DNA of 46,005 nt, from positions 18,308-64,312 of the forward strand of contig JAAVCH010000030.1 of the NCBI GenBank assembly GCA_014802425.1, read 5' to 3'. Below the pieces are notes generated by a model. The model saw only the letters and a list, made by a program, of their open reading frames with translations, searched no databases and was not told where the DNA came from. Shown here one piece after another: positions 33,962 to 43,110 of the stretch (its first letter is position 1; each line of letters starts with the position of its first letter). A program made the position numbers and the translations under genes. This stretch comes from Bacteroides sp. (GTDB lineage Bacteria > Bacteroidota > Bacteroidia > Bacteroidales > Muribaculaceae).

Positions 33962-36955
33962 TCATTTGAATTTAAGGGTCACGCCGAGAGTGAGCTGTGT
34001 GGCCGTGGGATAGGCGCTGCTCACGTCGACTCCGGGAGTGACGCCGGTCGAGGGTACTGCCGAGGGGTCCGTGCCGCTGTACTTCGTGAGGGTGAAGATG
34101 TTGCGTGCCGACACATAGACGCGGAGTGCGTCGAGGAGGCTCCCCTTGCGTACGGGGACGCTGTAGCCGAGCGTGATGTTCTCAAGCTTGAAGTAGTCTC
34201 CTTTCTCCAGGAAGTAGGAGGAGATGACTCCGCCCCCGCTCCAGACGTTACGGTCTTCGAGGTAGGCGCTGCGCAGGAGGTTGTCGGAGCCGGAACCCTG
34301 GAGGCCCATGCCGTACTTGCGCATGTTGAAGATCTCGAATCCGAAGGCGCCCGTAAACATCATGCTGAGGTCGAAGTTCTTCCACTTGAGGGTGTTGCTC
34401 CAGTTGAGGAAGTGGCTCGGGGCGCCGTTGCCGATGTAGCGCTTGTCGATGGGGTCGGCGGCCGCGGCGGGGATCTTTTCTCCGTCCTTGCTGTAGACGA
34501 GCATATTGTGGCTTTCATCGTAGCCGGCGTATTCGTAGCCGTAGAACTGCCCTATCTTTCCTCCCTCTTCCACGCGGAAGAAGTATTCGCTCGTGCCCAG
34601 GCCGGGCTTCTGGTAGAGGTCGAGGTAGGATGCCTGATAGATGGAGTTGGAGAGTTTGGTGAGTTTCGTCTGGCTGTAGGAGTAATTGAGGGTCGAGCTC
34701 CAGGTGACGGGACGGTTGACGATGATGTCGCCGTTGAGCACGAGCTCGATGCCGGTGTTCTTGATGGTGCCCACGTTGACGAGGATCGAGGGATACACGT
34801 AAGGGGGCTGCGGTGCGGTGTAGGTGTAGAGGAGGTCGCGCGAGCGGCGGTCATAGTACTCGATTGAGCCGTAGAGGCGGTTGAAGAGCATGAAGTCGAT
34901 GCCGTAGTTGGCGCTGGTCACCTTCTCCCAGCCCAGAAGCGGGTTGGCGTTGTTGGAGGGGACGTAGGCCTGCACCCAGGAGCCGTCCATGAGGTACTGC
35001 GTGCCCTGCCACCAGTTGAGCACATCCGGAGGTGTGGAGTATGTGGAGAGGGACTGATAGGCGGCGAAGTCGCTGCGGCCCGTCTCGCCGTAGGAGAAGC
35101 GGGGCTTGAGGCTCTGCACCACCTGGTCGTAGTCCTTCAGGAAGGGAGCCTGCGCCATTTCCCAGGCCACCGACACAGAGGGGAACGCGCCCCATTTCTT
35201 GTCGGCGCCGAATTTAGTGCTCCCCTCATAGCGGATTGAGGCGGCGGCTATGATCATTTCCTTCCAGGAATAGTTGGCGCGGCCGAAGAAGCCCACGAGG
35301 GTCGACTCGGAGCGGCCGCCGTACATGGAGGCCTTTCCCTCGCTGAGCCATGAGCCGGCGCCGATGCCGTACCAGAGGGGATTGTCGAAGGTGAAGTTGT
35401 TGTTCTGCATGAACATCTCCTCCGAGTTGGAGCGCTCGTAGGAGTAGCCCGCCATGAGCTTGAAGTCGTGGTCGTCGTTGACGTAGCCGTAGTTGCCGAT
35501 CCATTCCAGGCGGTTGGTCCACCATTTCTTGTACTGGCTCGAAGCGCGTCCGGCATAGCCTCCCCAGTAGGACTCACCCGAAGTGGAGGGGGTGTAGTAG
35601 TCGCTCTTGAGGTCGTTGAAGTCGTAGGAGTAGGAAAGGGTCGTGGAGAGGCTGTGGTTCTCGTTGCTCCAGATGGAGTATTTCAGGTCGGTGGTGCCGA
35701 GGAGATAGGTGCGTCTTCCCTGCGAGGTGTTGACCTTGAGCTGCTGCACGGGGTTCTTGATGTCGGTCGGGGAGGTGGGCTGGTAGTAGGAGCCGTCCTC
35801 GTTGTAGACGGGGATGGTGGGGTTCATGCCGAGGGCGGTGTCGAACATTCCGCTGTCGCCCCAGTCTTCGTTGACGCGGCGGGCGTTGAGCGAAGCCGAG
35901 ATGCGGAGGTGGTTGTTGAGGAGGTTGCCGCAGACTGCGGTGCGTCCGCCGAATTCCTGACGCTTGCTGACTATGTCGAGGCCGTTGGCCTGCTTGAAGT
36001 TGAGCGATGCGGTGTAGTAGCCGCCGTTGGCGAGGTTGCCGTCGATCGAGACATACTGGTTCGTGTCGTAGGCCACGTCGCGGGTGATGAGGCCGTACCA
36101 GTCGGTGCTCGCTCCGTAGTCGTTGCCGCGTCGGGCCAGACGCCATTCGTAGGGGGAGAGCACTTCGGGCTTGTCGCGGGCCACCGACATGGCGGCATAG
36201 GATTCATAGGTCACGGTGGGCTTGCCGGGTTCGCCGGATCCCTTCTTCGTGGTGACGAGGATCACGCCGTTGGCGCCGCGTGTGCCGTAGATGGCCGCGG
36301 AGGCGGCGTCCTTGAGCACGGTCATCGACTCGATGTCCTGCGGGGCGAGGGTGCGGATGTCGCCGCCGGCCACGCCGTCGATCACCACGAGGGGTCCGTT
36401 GCCGGCCGATATCGATGTCGCTCCGCGCACCTGCAGCGACGAGGAGCCGTTCGGGTCGGCGGCGGCGGTGTTGCTCACGTTGAGGCCGGCCACCTTGCCG
36501 GTGAGCATCTCCATGGCGTTGTTCATGGCGCCCTGCTGGAAATCGTCTTTATTCACCTGGGTCACGGAGCTGGAGAGTTCCTTGCGGCTAAGCGAACCGT
36601 AGCCCACCACGATGAGTTCGTCAAGGATCTCCGCGTCTTCCTTCATCACTACGTTGATTTCGGTGCGGCCGCCGACTTTCTCTTCCACGGCGCCGAAGCC
36701 GACGTAGCTGAATACGAGCGTGCCGTCGTCGGGCACGTTCTTAAGGGTGTAGCGGCCATCGATGTCGGTGGCCGTGGCGTTGGCCTGGTGCCCCTTTACG
36801 GAGACTGTGGCGCCGATAAGCACATCGCCGCCCGGATCTGAGACAGTGCCGGTGACGGTGAGCGCTGCGATGGCTGCGGCCGGCGAGAGGAGTAGACCGA
36901 ATGCCATCACCAGCGCCGTCACGGCTGCCCTGATTCTTTTTGGGTTAGCTTTCAT
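33962..36955 (-). CDS. SusC/RagA family TonB-dependent outer-membrane transporter
   Basis: Outer-membrane beta-barrel of 997 residues importing maltooligosaccharides with energy from TonB. A signal peptide (about 1-30) is followed by a carboxypeptidase-regulatory-like domain (about 32-110, TVSDPGGDVLIGATVSVKG). The plug domain (about 120-235) carries LVVIDGVAGGDIRTLAPQDI and TVLKDAASAAIYGTRGANGV, the SusC signature. The rest is barrel strands, ending with the terminal aromatic-type strand TQLTLGVTLKFK. It is the first gene of the operon, with a promoter at 37059-37089 and a stem-loop in its leader. The divergent SusR-like gene begins 326 bases away. Confidence 0.96.
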   Translation of the reverse strand: MKANPKRIRAAVTALVMAFGLLLSPAAAIAALTVTGTVSDPGGDVLIGATVSVKGHQANATATDIDGRYTLKNVPDDGTLVFSYVGFGAVEEKVGGRTEINVVMKEDAEILDELIVVGYGSLSRKELSSSVTQVNKDDFQQGAMNNAMEMLTGKVAGLNVSNTAAADPNGSSSLQVRGATSISAGNGPLVVIDGVAGGDIRTLAPQDIESMTVLKDAASAAIYGTRGANGVILVTTKKGSGEPGKPTVTYESYAAMSVARDKPEVLSPYEWRLARRGNDYGASTDWYGLITRDVAYDTNQYVSIDGNLANGGYYTASLNFKQANGLDIVSKRQEFGGRTAVCGNLLNNHLRISASLNARRVNEDWGDSGMFDTALGMNPTIPVYNEDGSYYQPTSPTDIKNPVQQLKVNTSQGRRTYLLGTTDLKYSIWSNENHSLSTTLSYSYDFNDLKSDYYTPSTSGESYWGGYAGRASSQYKKWWTNRLEWIGNYGYVNDDHDFKLMAGYSYERSNSEEMFMQNNNFTFDNPLWYGIGAGSWLSEGKASMYGGRSESTLVGFFGRANYSWKEMIIAAASIRYEGSTKFGADKKWGAFPSVSVAWEMAQAPFLKDYDQVVQSLKPRFSYGETGRSDFAAYQSLSTYSTPPDVLNWWQGTQYLMDGSWVQAYVPSNNANPLLGWEKVTSANYGIDFMLFNRLYGSIEYYDRRSRDLLYTYTAPQPPYVYPSILVNVGTIKNTGIELVLNGDIIVNRPVTWSSTLNYSYSQTKLTKLSNSIYQASYLDLYQKPGLGTSEYFFRVEEGGKIGQFYGYEYAGYDESHNMLVYSKDGEKIPAAAADPIDKRYIGNGAPSHFLNWSNTLKWKNFDLSMMFTGAFGFEIFNMRKYGMGLQGSGSDNLLRSAYLEDRNVWSGGGVISSYFLEKGDYFKLENITLGYSVPVRKGSLLDALRVYVSARNIFTLTKYSGTDPSAVPSTGVTPGVDVSSAYPTATQLTLGVTLKFK

Positions 36956-37012
36956 GATGAATGGAGTTTTTTTATGGATATTGGTTTGATTGATTCCGTC
37001 TGTCAGCGCCGC

Positions 37013-37048
37013 CGGTGCCCTCCCCCATCCGGGAGCGGGAGGGCACCG
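37013..37048 (-). promoter_or_regulatory. 12-bp stem-loop at the 5' end of the susC transcript
   Basis: CGGTGCCCTCCC (37013-37024) and GGGAGGGCACCG (37037-37048) form a perfect stem with a 12-nt loop. It begins a few bases after the predicted transcript start, 58 bases before the susC ATG, and no T-run follows, so it is not a terminator. Confidence 0.75.
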
Positions 37049-37058
37049 AGTCCGCCTG

Positions 37059-37089
37059 CAAAGTTCTTAAGACTTTTTCACGTTGTCAA
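37059..37089 (-). promoter_or_regulatory. Promoter of the susC operon
   Basis: Minus strand: TTG (37087-37089), 20-base spacer, GAACTTTG (37059-37066), seven of eight matches to TAnnTTTG. The first base mismatch fits an activator-dependent promoter. The remaining 37090-37250 is AT-rich and may bind the regulator. Confidence 0.55.
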
Positions 37090-37250
37090 GCGTTCTTATC
37101 CATAATCTAAATTATCTAAACATCCACATTCTGTATATCAGCGTGTTAACCGATTTTGCGGCCTGAAAAATCTATACTGTCCTATAGAAAATCGAAATGA
37201 ATCCGAGCGGTTTTACAAGGCTCCAATCATGGATTTTAACATTTTATTAC

Positions 37251-37258
37251 TATCTTCG
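37251..37258 (+). promoter_or_regulatory. Possible -7 element of the SusR-like gene
   Basis: TATCTTCG, seven of eight matches to TAnnTTTG, 23 bases before the ATG at 37282. No clear -33 box. Confidence 0.35.
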
Positions 37259-37281
37259 CGACATCTAATCCATCATCAACC

Positions 37282-38940
37282 ATGAGACTCACCATCCTCG
37301 CCGCCCTGATAGGGCTGCTGACGCTTTGGTCCTGTTCGGAGAATCAGGGGAGGCTGTCGGACACCGCCGAGGCACTCCTTGAGCGCCTTGACGCCGAGAT
37401 CGCCGCCGCCCCGCGCTACGAGGCATTGAAAGAGGCCCGTATCGATTCGCTCCGCAGGATGCTCGCGCACTCCGCCGACCCGGGCCGGAAGTTCGAGGCC
37501 GTCGACGGCCTGATAGCGGAATATGACGCATATAAGGCCGATTCGGCCATCCACTACGTCAACATGAACCTGAACGCGCCCAAGGCACGGGACCCTCGGG
37601 TGCGCAACCGCCTACTGCTGCGCAAGGCCGACCTGTACTCGCACGCCGGCCTCTTTCCGGACGCCATATCCCTCATGGACTCAATCGACCATGCGGCGCT
37701 CGACGCCGACGCACGCAAGCAGTACTTCGCCAACTATTGCGCGCTCTATCAGTACATAGTGGAGTATAACACGGATTTCGATCCGGCGCTGCAGATGGAG
37801 TATGAGCGGAGGCGCCACCAGTATGCGGATTCGATCCGGATGTCGACGGATTCGATGTCGTTAGTGCATATCATATATGTCATGCCCGAACTGGCTGAAA
37901 GCGGCCGGGTGGAGGAGGCCGCGGCAAGGCTCCGGGAGTCGATGGAGGGGTATGCGGAAGGGACGCGGGAATATTCCATACTGGCTTCGATTCTGGCCTA
38001 TGTCTATAAGGTGAACGGACGGCCCGAGGAATACATGGAGTATCTGACGCGGAGCGCCGTGTCAGACATCAAGGGAGCCGTGAAGGAGAATATGTCGTTT
38101 CGCGAGCTGGCCACTAATATGTTCGAGGCAGGCAATGTGGAGCGGGCCAACGTCTATCTGAAGAAGAGCATAGCCGACGCCAACTTCTTCTCCGCACGCA
38201 TGCGCAACGCCCAGTCGCTCAAGATGCTGCCCATGATCGACGAATCCTACGACGCGCTGCAGCGCAAGCTATACCGCCGGCTGCAGTACCTCATCGCGGC
38301 GGTCAGCCTGCTGGCCGCCGGCGTAATCGCCGCCCTTTACTTCATACGCCGGCAATACCGGAGGCTGAAGGCCGCCAACGGGCAAGTGACCCTCATCAAC
38401 GCGGAGCTGTCATGCCTCTCGGAGCAGCTGGGGCACGCCAACGCCGACCTTGAGGAGAAGAATCGGGCCCTCAATGAGTCGAATGTCATCAGGGAGCAGT
38501 ACACGGGGCTGTTCATGGGCTACTCCGCTGCGGCCATCAATGCGCTGCAGAGCTATCATCAGTCGGTGAGGCTGATGGTGAACCAGGGACTTACCAAGGC
38601 CGCGCTGCAGAAGAAGCTGGAGTCGTCGGAGTTCATTGACTCCACCATCAAGGAGTTCTATGCGAAGTTTGACGAAGCCATTCTCCGCATCTATCCCGAT
38701 TTTCCGGATAAGGTCAACGCCCTGCTAAAGCCCGGCGAGGAGATAAGGCTGAAGCCGGGCGAACTGCTCAATACCGAACTGCGCATACAGGCCCTGATAC
38801 GCATAGGCATCTCGGAGAATGCGAAGATAGCCGAATTCCTGCGCTGCTCCATCACCACCATCTACACCTACCGCTCGAAACTGCGCCGGAGGGCACTGAA
38901 CCCGGAGGGGTTCGAGGAAGCCGTGTTCCGTATCTCCTGA
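37282..38940 (+). CDS. SusR-like membrane-bound transcriptional regulator (DUF6377/TPR type)
   Basis: Regulator of 552 residues. An N-terminal signal (possible lipobox-like LWSC at 15-18) is followed by a periplasmic TPR-like helical region (about 25-325), one membrane segment (335-354), a cytoplasmic coiled coil (about 357-400), and a C-terminal helix-turn-helix (about 505-540, ISENAKIAEFLRCSITTIYT) like that of LuxR-type proteins. This layout matches Bacteroides SusR, which spans the inner membrane, senses maltose or larger oligosaccharides and activates the sus genes. Its place, divergent from susC, supports the same role. If the N-terminus is a cleaved signal it needs the internal segment as sole anchor. 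A GC-rich hairpin (38949-38977) follows the stop. Confidence 0.82.
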   Translation: MRLTILAALIGLLTLWSCSENQGRLSDTAEALLERLDAEIAAAPRYEALKEARIDSLRRMLAHSADPGRKFEAVDGLIAEYDAYKADSAIHYVNMNLNAPKARDPRVRNRLLLRKADLYSHAGLFPDAISLMDSIDHAALDADARKQYFANYCALYQYIVEYNTDFDPALQMEYERRRHQYADSIRMSTDSMSLVHIIYVMPELAESGRVEEAAARLRESMEGYAEGTREYSILASILAYVYKVNGRPEEYMEYLTRSAVSDIKGAVKENMSFRELATNMFEAGNVERANVYLKKSIADANFFSARMRNAQSLKMLPMIDESYDALQRKLYRRLQYLIAAVSLLAAGVIAALYFIRRQYRRLKAANGQVTLINAELSCLSEQLGHANADLEEKNRALNESNVIREQYTGLFMGYSAAAINALQSYHQSVRLMVNQGLTKAALQKKLESSEFIDSTIKEFYAKFDEAILRIYPDFPDKVNALLKPGEEIRLKPGELLNTELRIQALIRIGISENAKIAEFLRCSITTIYTYRSKLRRRALNPEGFEEAVFRIS

Positions 38941-39200
38941 TGCATCAAGGCCTGCGGCGCACCGCCGGACGCAGGCCGGCCGTACAGGGACGCGTACAGG
39001 AGCGGAAGAGGAGATTAACATTTTTTAGCCCCCTTACAGTTAAACTCAGGGTCATGCCCCGACGTCAGATAATACGTAATACGGGGGGCGCCCTCCGCCA
39101 GCCCCTCGGGCCGGAAGACATGCGGAAGGCCAACCGCAAAAGACCGGATGCAGGACACATCCCCCAGGATACTATAAAAAGACCATATACACAATACCAT

Positions 39201-39638
39201 ATGAAGAAGATTCTTACAGCAGTCGGCGTGATGCTTATCAGCGCCGCTTCAATGACGGCCCTGGCCGACAACGAGAATACCAACAGCACGGAGTGCGCCG
39301 GAGGCGTCCGCGCCTCCGAGCAGTGTCAGACGGAGAATTGCGCCGGCCCGACGGAGCAGGCGTGCCGTCATGCCGCCCCGGAGGTGCCGGACAGCGTGCC
39401 GGTGACAGGATGGCATCACCGCGGACGCCGTCTGTCGGCCGAACGCCTTGACAGCGTGTCGATGCTCACCAAAGGCAACATGCTGGGGGGGCGCCACGTG
39501 GAGAATGTCAACAGTAAAGCCGGAGTCACCAAGGGACAGCTCCGTGAGGCTGTCCGCTCCGAACGTCAGCCCAAGCCCAAGGCACGAACTCATAATGAGC
39601 AGAATGAGGTGCAGTCCGAAGCCGGGAGCGAACAGTGA
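39201..39638 (+). CDS. Small secreted hypothetical protein
   Basis: Unrecognised protein of 145 residues. A signal peptide (1 to about 22, SMTALA) precedes a short region with four cysteines (TECAGG, QCQTENCAG, QACRH) and a polar, Arg/Ser/Gln-rich C-terminus. The pattern DSVSMLTKGNMLGG then KGQLREAVRSER suggests a disordered secreted protein. I chose the ATG at 39201 for its signal peptide; the frame is open back to 38940 but that part is Arg-rich and unlikely. No convincing promoter was seen. It ends at a terminator. Confidence 0.55.
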   Translation: MKKILTAVGVMLISAASMTALADNENTNSTECAGGVRASEQCQTENCAGPTEQACRHAAPEVPDSVPVTGWHHRGRRLSAERLDSVSMLTKGNMLGGRHVENVNSKAGVTKGQLREAVRSERQPKPKARTHNEQNEVQSEAGSEQ

Positions 39639-39672
39639 TGCCTCTCCCCTGCTCCATCCCATGAAGGGCATA

Positions 39673-39718
39673 GAAAATCCGTCAATGTCTCCGATATGGA
39701 GTACATTGACGGATTTTC
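39673..39718. terminator. Bidirectional intrinsic terminator
   Basis: Perfect 16-bp arms GAAAATCCGTCAATGT (39673-39688) and ACATTGACGGATTTTC (39703-39718) with an inner CTCC-GATA-GGAG type loop. It separates the small secreted gene from convergent tyrS. Confidence 0.9.
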
Positions 39719-39784
39719 AGTCTTCACGCCCGGCGGGTGCGGATGCCGCGCCCCTTTGCGCCGGGGGGGGTATCATGCCTGGGA

Positions 39785-41077
39785 TTACTCGGCGATGATG
39801 AGGTAATAGTTCTTCTTGCCGCGCTGGGCGAGGATGTAGCGGTCGGCGATAAGGTATTCCGGAGTCATCACCATTGCCGGGTCGCTGACCTTCTCCTTGT
39901 TGAGGCTCACGCCGTTGCCCTGCACCATCTTGCGGGCCTCTCCCTTAGAGGGGAAGACTTCGGTCTTGCCGGCGAGGAGTTCGAGCAGGGGGATTCCGGC
40001 GTTGAGTTCCTCACGGTTGATCTTGAAGGTGGGCACACCCTCGAATAAGTCGAGGAGGGTCTTCTCATCGAGCTTCATCAGAGCCTCGCGGGCCTGGTTG
40101 CTGAAGAGGATGGAGCTGGCCTCGACGGCTGCGTTGTAGGCTTCCTCGCCATGCACCATCTTGGTGACCTCCTCGGCGAGGCGCTTCTGCAGCGGACGCT
40201 TGCCGGGATCGGCGGCGTGCTCGCTGACGAGGGCCTCGATCTCCTCCTTGCTGAGGAAGGTGAATATCTTGAGGTATTTCTCCGCGTCGGCGTCGCTGAC
40301 GTTGAGCCAGAACTGATAGAACTTATAGGGCGACGTGTAGCGTGCGTCGAGCCATACGTTGCCGCTCTCGGTCTTCCCGAACTTTCCGCCGTCGGCCTTG
40401 GTGATGAGGGGGCATGTGAGGGCGAAGACCTCTCCGCCGAGTTTGCGGCGGATTAGTTCGGAGCCCGTGGTGATGTTGCCCCACTGGTCGGAGCCGCCGA
40501 GCTGCAGCTTGCAGTTCTTGTCCTGATAGAGATGGAGGAAGTCGAAGCCCTGCAGGAGCTGGTAGGTGAATTCGGTGAAGCTCAGGCCGTCGCGGGCCTC
40601 GCCGTTGAGGCGTTTCTGCACGCTGTCCTTGGCCATCATGTAGTTGACAGTGATGTGCTTTCCGATTTCGCGGGCGAAGTCGAGGAATGTGACGTCCTTG
40701 GTCCAGTCGTAGTTGTTGACCATTTCGGCACGGTTGGGGGCGTCGCTGTCGAAGTCGAGGAATCGGGAGAGCTGGGCCTTGATGGCCTCCTGGTTGTGGC
40801 GCAGGGTCGCCTCGTCGAGGAGGTTGCGCTCGGCCGATTTTCCGGAGGGGTCGCCGATCATGCCGGTGGCTCCCCCGATGAGGGCCAGGGGCTTATGGCC
40901 GCAGCGCTGGAAATGGCGCAGCATCATCACGCCGCAGAGGTGGCCGATGTGGAGCGAGTCGGCCGTAGGGTCGATGCCGAGGTAGGCGGTGGTCATCTCC
41001 TTGCGGAGCTGCTCTTCGGTGCCGGGCATCATGGTGTGGATCATTCCACGCCAGGTAAGTTCTTCAATAAAGTCCAT
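39785..41077 (-). CDS. tyrS: Tyrosine--tRNA ligase
   Basis: Class I aminoacyl-tRNA synthetase charging tRNA-Tyr, cytoplasmic, 430 residues, the normal bacterial length. [15 protein letters not shown] (from residue 33) holds the HIGH motif and the catalytic loop; [13 protein letters not shown] and [10 protein letters not shown] bind tyrosine; [13 protein letters not shown] is the KMSKS equivalent. The C-terminal about 80 residues form the S4-like RNA-binding domain. The start ATG is 80 bases past the M28 peptidase gene on the same strand and no separate promoter was found, so they may share a transcript. Confidence 0.96.
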   Translation of the reverse strand: MDFIEELTWRGMIHTMMPGTEEQLRKEMTTAYLGIDPTADSLHIGHLCGVMMLRHFQRCGHKPLALIGGATGMIGDPSGKSAERNLLDEATLRHNQEAIKAQLSRFLDFDSDAPNRAEMVNNYDWTKDVTFLDFAREIGKHITVNYMMAKDSVQKRLNGEARDGLSFTEFTYQLLQGFDFLHLYQDKNCKLQLGGSDQWGNITTGSELIRRKLGGEVFALTCPLITKADGGKFGKTESGNVWLDARYTSPYKFYQFWLNVSDADAEKYLKIFTFLSKEEIEALVSEHAADPGKRPLQKRLAEEVTKMVHGEEAYNAAVEASSILFSNQAREALMKLDEKTLLDLFEGVPTFKINREELNAGIPLLELLAGKTEVFPSKGEARKMVQGNGVSLNKEKVSDPAMVMTPEYLIADRYILAQRGKKNYYLIIAE

Positions 41078-41157
41078 TTATACAGTCGGTTTTATGTTTT
41101 TTCGTGGAGTCGCGGGGTGAGCGAGGGCCGACGGGCGGCGCGCTCCCGGTCAGCGAT

Positions 41158-42141
41158 TCAGTAGTTACGCCGGATGTAGGTCATCACGGTTTCCCCTACC
41201 CTGCCGAGTGTCTCGGCCGATATTCCCTCCATGTTGTCGGAGGAGGTGTGCCAGCGGGAGTTGAATCCGCCGGAGGGGGAGAACTCTATGACGTCCACTG
41301 CCGGGATTCCGGCCTGGATGAGCTGCACGTGGTCGTCGGTGACGGCCGTGCCGATGCGGTCGGGGAAGTATTCGCCGTATCCGAGGCTGTCGGCTATCCC
41401 CCAGAGGGAGGCGTTGAGGCTGCCGGCGGCCCGCTCGGAGAAGTATTCGCGGTAGAAGCGGGCGTCGTGCCCCCCCACCATGTCGAGGAGTATGGCCTCA
41501 CGCGGAGAGTAGCCCTCCACGGGCGGATGCGCCGCGAAGTACTGCGCGCCGAGCGCCCAGGAGTCCTCCTGTCCGGTCGTGCCCCAGTCCTCGGCATCCA
41601 CAAAGAGTATGTCGACCCCCTTTGCGGGATTCTCGCGGCCGAGCTGGCGCGCTATCTCAAGCAGGACGCCAACGCCGCTGGCTCCGTCGTTGGCTCCGTC
41701 GACCGGCTGCGAGCGCTTCGACTCATCGGGGTCCTCGTCGGCCCAGGGGCGGCAGTCCCAGTGGGCCAGGAGCAGCAGCCGCTCGGAGGAGGCGGTATTG
41801 TAGCGCCCCATGATGTTGGTGGCGTCGAGCACGGTGTTGTCGAAGGTGGTGAGTCGCATGGGCTGCTCTATCACCTCGGCGCCGTGGCGGCGGAGTTCGG
41901 AGGCCAGCCACTTGCACGCGGCCCTGTGAGAGGGCGTATTGGGCACACGCGGCCCGAAACCTACCTGAGCCGCCACATAGGAATAAGCCGAATCGCGGTC
42001 GAACGCCACTGCCGCAGCCGGGGGCGCCCCTTCGGCCGTGGACGCCGCCTCCTGCCGCGACTTAGAGGCCCCGCAGCCGAGGCATCCGGCCACTCCGGCT
42101 ATCGCGGCCATAAGCCATAAATGCTCTTTTATACCTTTCAT
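41158..42141 (-). CDS. M28 family zinc peptidase, glutaminyl cyclase-like lipoprotein
   Basis: Predicted lipoprotein of 327 residues with Cys lipobox GCLGC near residue 22. The M28 zinc ligands appear in order: HWDCRPWAD, GANDGASGVGVLLE, DAEDWG, and a final WHTSSDN. The wording fits Bacteroidota type II glutaminyl-peptide cyclotransferases such as Porphyromonas gingivalis QC, which convert N-terminal Gln of exported proteins to pyroglutamate; an aminopeptidase is the alternative. The ATG at 42141 is chosen since a perfect -7 element lies five bases upstream; the frame reaches 42174 only through that element. Confidence 0.85.
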   Translation of the reverse strand: MKGIKEHLWLMAAIAGVAGCLGCGASKSRQEAASTAEGAPPAAAVAFDRDSAYSYVAAQVGFGPRVPNTPSHRAACKWLASELRRHGAEVIEQPMRLTTFDNTVLDATNIMGRYNTASSERLLLLAHWDCRPWADEDPDESKRSQPVDGANDGASGVGVLLEIARQLGRENPAKGVDILFVDAEDWGTTGQEDSWALGAQYFAAHPPVEGYSPREAILLDMVGGHDARFYREYFSERAAGSLNASLWGIADSLGYGEYFPDRIGTAVTDDHVQLIQAGIPAVDVIEFSPSGGFNSRWHTSSDNMEGISAETLGRVGETVMTYIRRNY

Positions 42142-42146
42142 ATCCA

Positions 42147-42154
42147 CAAAATTA
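42147..42154 (-). promoter_or_regulatory. -7 element, leaderless start of the M28 gene
   Basis: Minus-strand TAATTTTG, a perfect match, five bases before the ATG at 42141. Confidence 0.55.
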
Positions 42155-42204
42155 ATAAAAATTTCCCATGCCATTAATTTTTAAGAGCCGATTAGCGTAA
42201 AATA

Positions 42205-43110
42205 ATGTATAACGACGTTATAGTACATATGAATCTCGAAAAAATTGTCTCCACCTTCTCAGGCCGCGTCAGCCGCCCGCTCGGCTCGCTGGCCAAGGTA
42301 GCGCTCCGCTCGCACCGTCCCTCGCCGCGCGGCGAGTTGAAACAGCGCCCCGTCGTAGTGATGGGCAACGGGCCGTCGCTGCGTTCGTTCATCGACACCG
42401 TGGCCGACGGGCTCCACGACTCGATGGATTTCCTTGCCGTGAACTTCGCGGCCATCACTCCGGAGTACCGCACACTGCGTCCGGATATATACGTGCTCGC
42501 CGACCCGCACTTCTTCAATGCGGCCGGTGAGGATCAGAATGTGGTGAGTCTGTGGGAGTCGCTGCGCGCCACGACATGGCGCATGACGCTCTGGCTCCCG
42601 GCCGAACGCCGGAAACTCGCATGGGCCCTGACGGCAGGTCTGCCCGGAAATGTGGAGGTGAAGTACTTCAACCTTACGCCCGTAGAAGGTCGGGGAGCCT
42701 TGACAAGGTTCCTGATACACAATGGATTGGGGATGCCACGACCGCGCAATGTACTGATTCCGGCCATAATGACGGCGCTGCGCGAGGGGTATCGTGAGCT
42801 GTATCTCGTCGGAGCCGACCACACATGGAGCCGTACGCTCGGAGTCGACGACCGGAACCGCGTCGTCTCCATCCAGCCTCATTTCTACAAGGACTCTAAG
42901 GAGGAGTCACGCCGCGTGGCGACAGAATATGAGGGATATCATCTCCATGATATCCTGCAGAGCCTGACAGTGGCCTTCCGCAGCTACTTCGACATCCGCG
43001 ACTACGCGCAGACCCTCGGAGCCACGATCACCAACGCCACACCCGGCTCTTTCATCGACGCTTTTCCGCGATGCGGCTACGGGCAAATGAAGACGCGATC
43101 CATGAAGTGA
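42205..43110 (+). CDS. DUF115/MptE-like protein
   Basis: Protein of 301 residues, no signal peptide or membrane segment. VVVMGNGPSLRSFIDT (about 50-65) is the GNGPSL motif of the DUF115 (6-hydroxymethylpterin diphosphokinase MptE-like) family, seen in flagellin-glycan and surface-glycan loci. LYLVGADHTWSRTLGVDDRNRV further fits the glycan-associated branch. The substrate is unknown. The ATG at 42205 or 42229 could be the start. The last 59 bases overlap the convergent LolC/E-type permease gene. Confidence 0.7.
   Translation: MYNDVIVHMNLEKIVSTFSGRVSRPLGSLAKVALRSHRPSPRGELKQRPVVVMGNGPSLRSFIDTVADGLHDSMDFLAVNFAAITPEYRTLRPDIYVLADPHFFNAAGEDQNVVSLWESLRATTWRMTLWLPAERRKLAWALTAGLPGNVEVKYFNLTPVEGRGALTRFLIHNGLGMPRPRNVLIPAIMTALREGYRELYLVGADHTWSRTLGVDDRNRVVSIQPHFYKDSKEESRRVATEYEGYHLHDILQSLTVAFRSYFDIRDYAQTLGATITNATPGSFIDAFPRCGYGQMKTRSMK

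Noticed and set aside
38949-38977. 8-bp hairpin after the SusR-like gene as a terminator
   Set aside because: Stem is good but no T-run follows on the plus strand; mentioned only within the gene entry.
38940-39200. Upstream extension of the small secreted protein frame
   Set aside because: Arg-rich translation with no motif; the internal ATG at 39201 begins a proper signal peptide.
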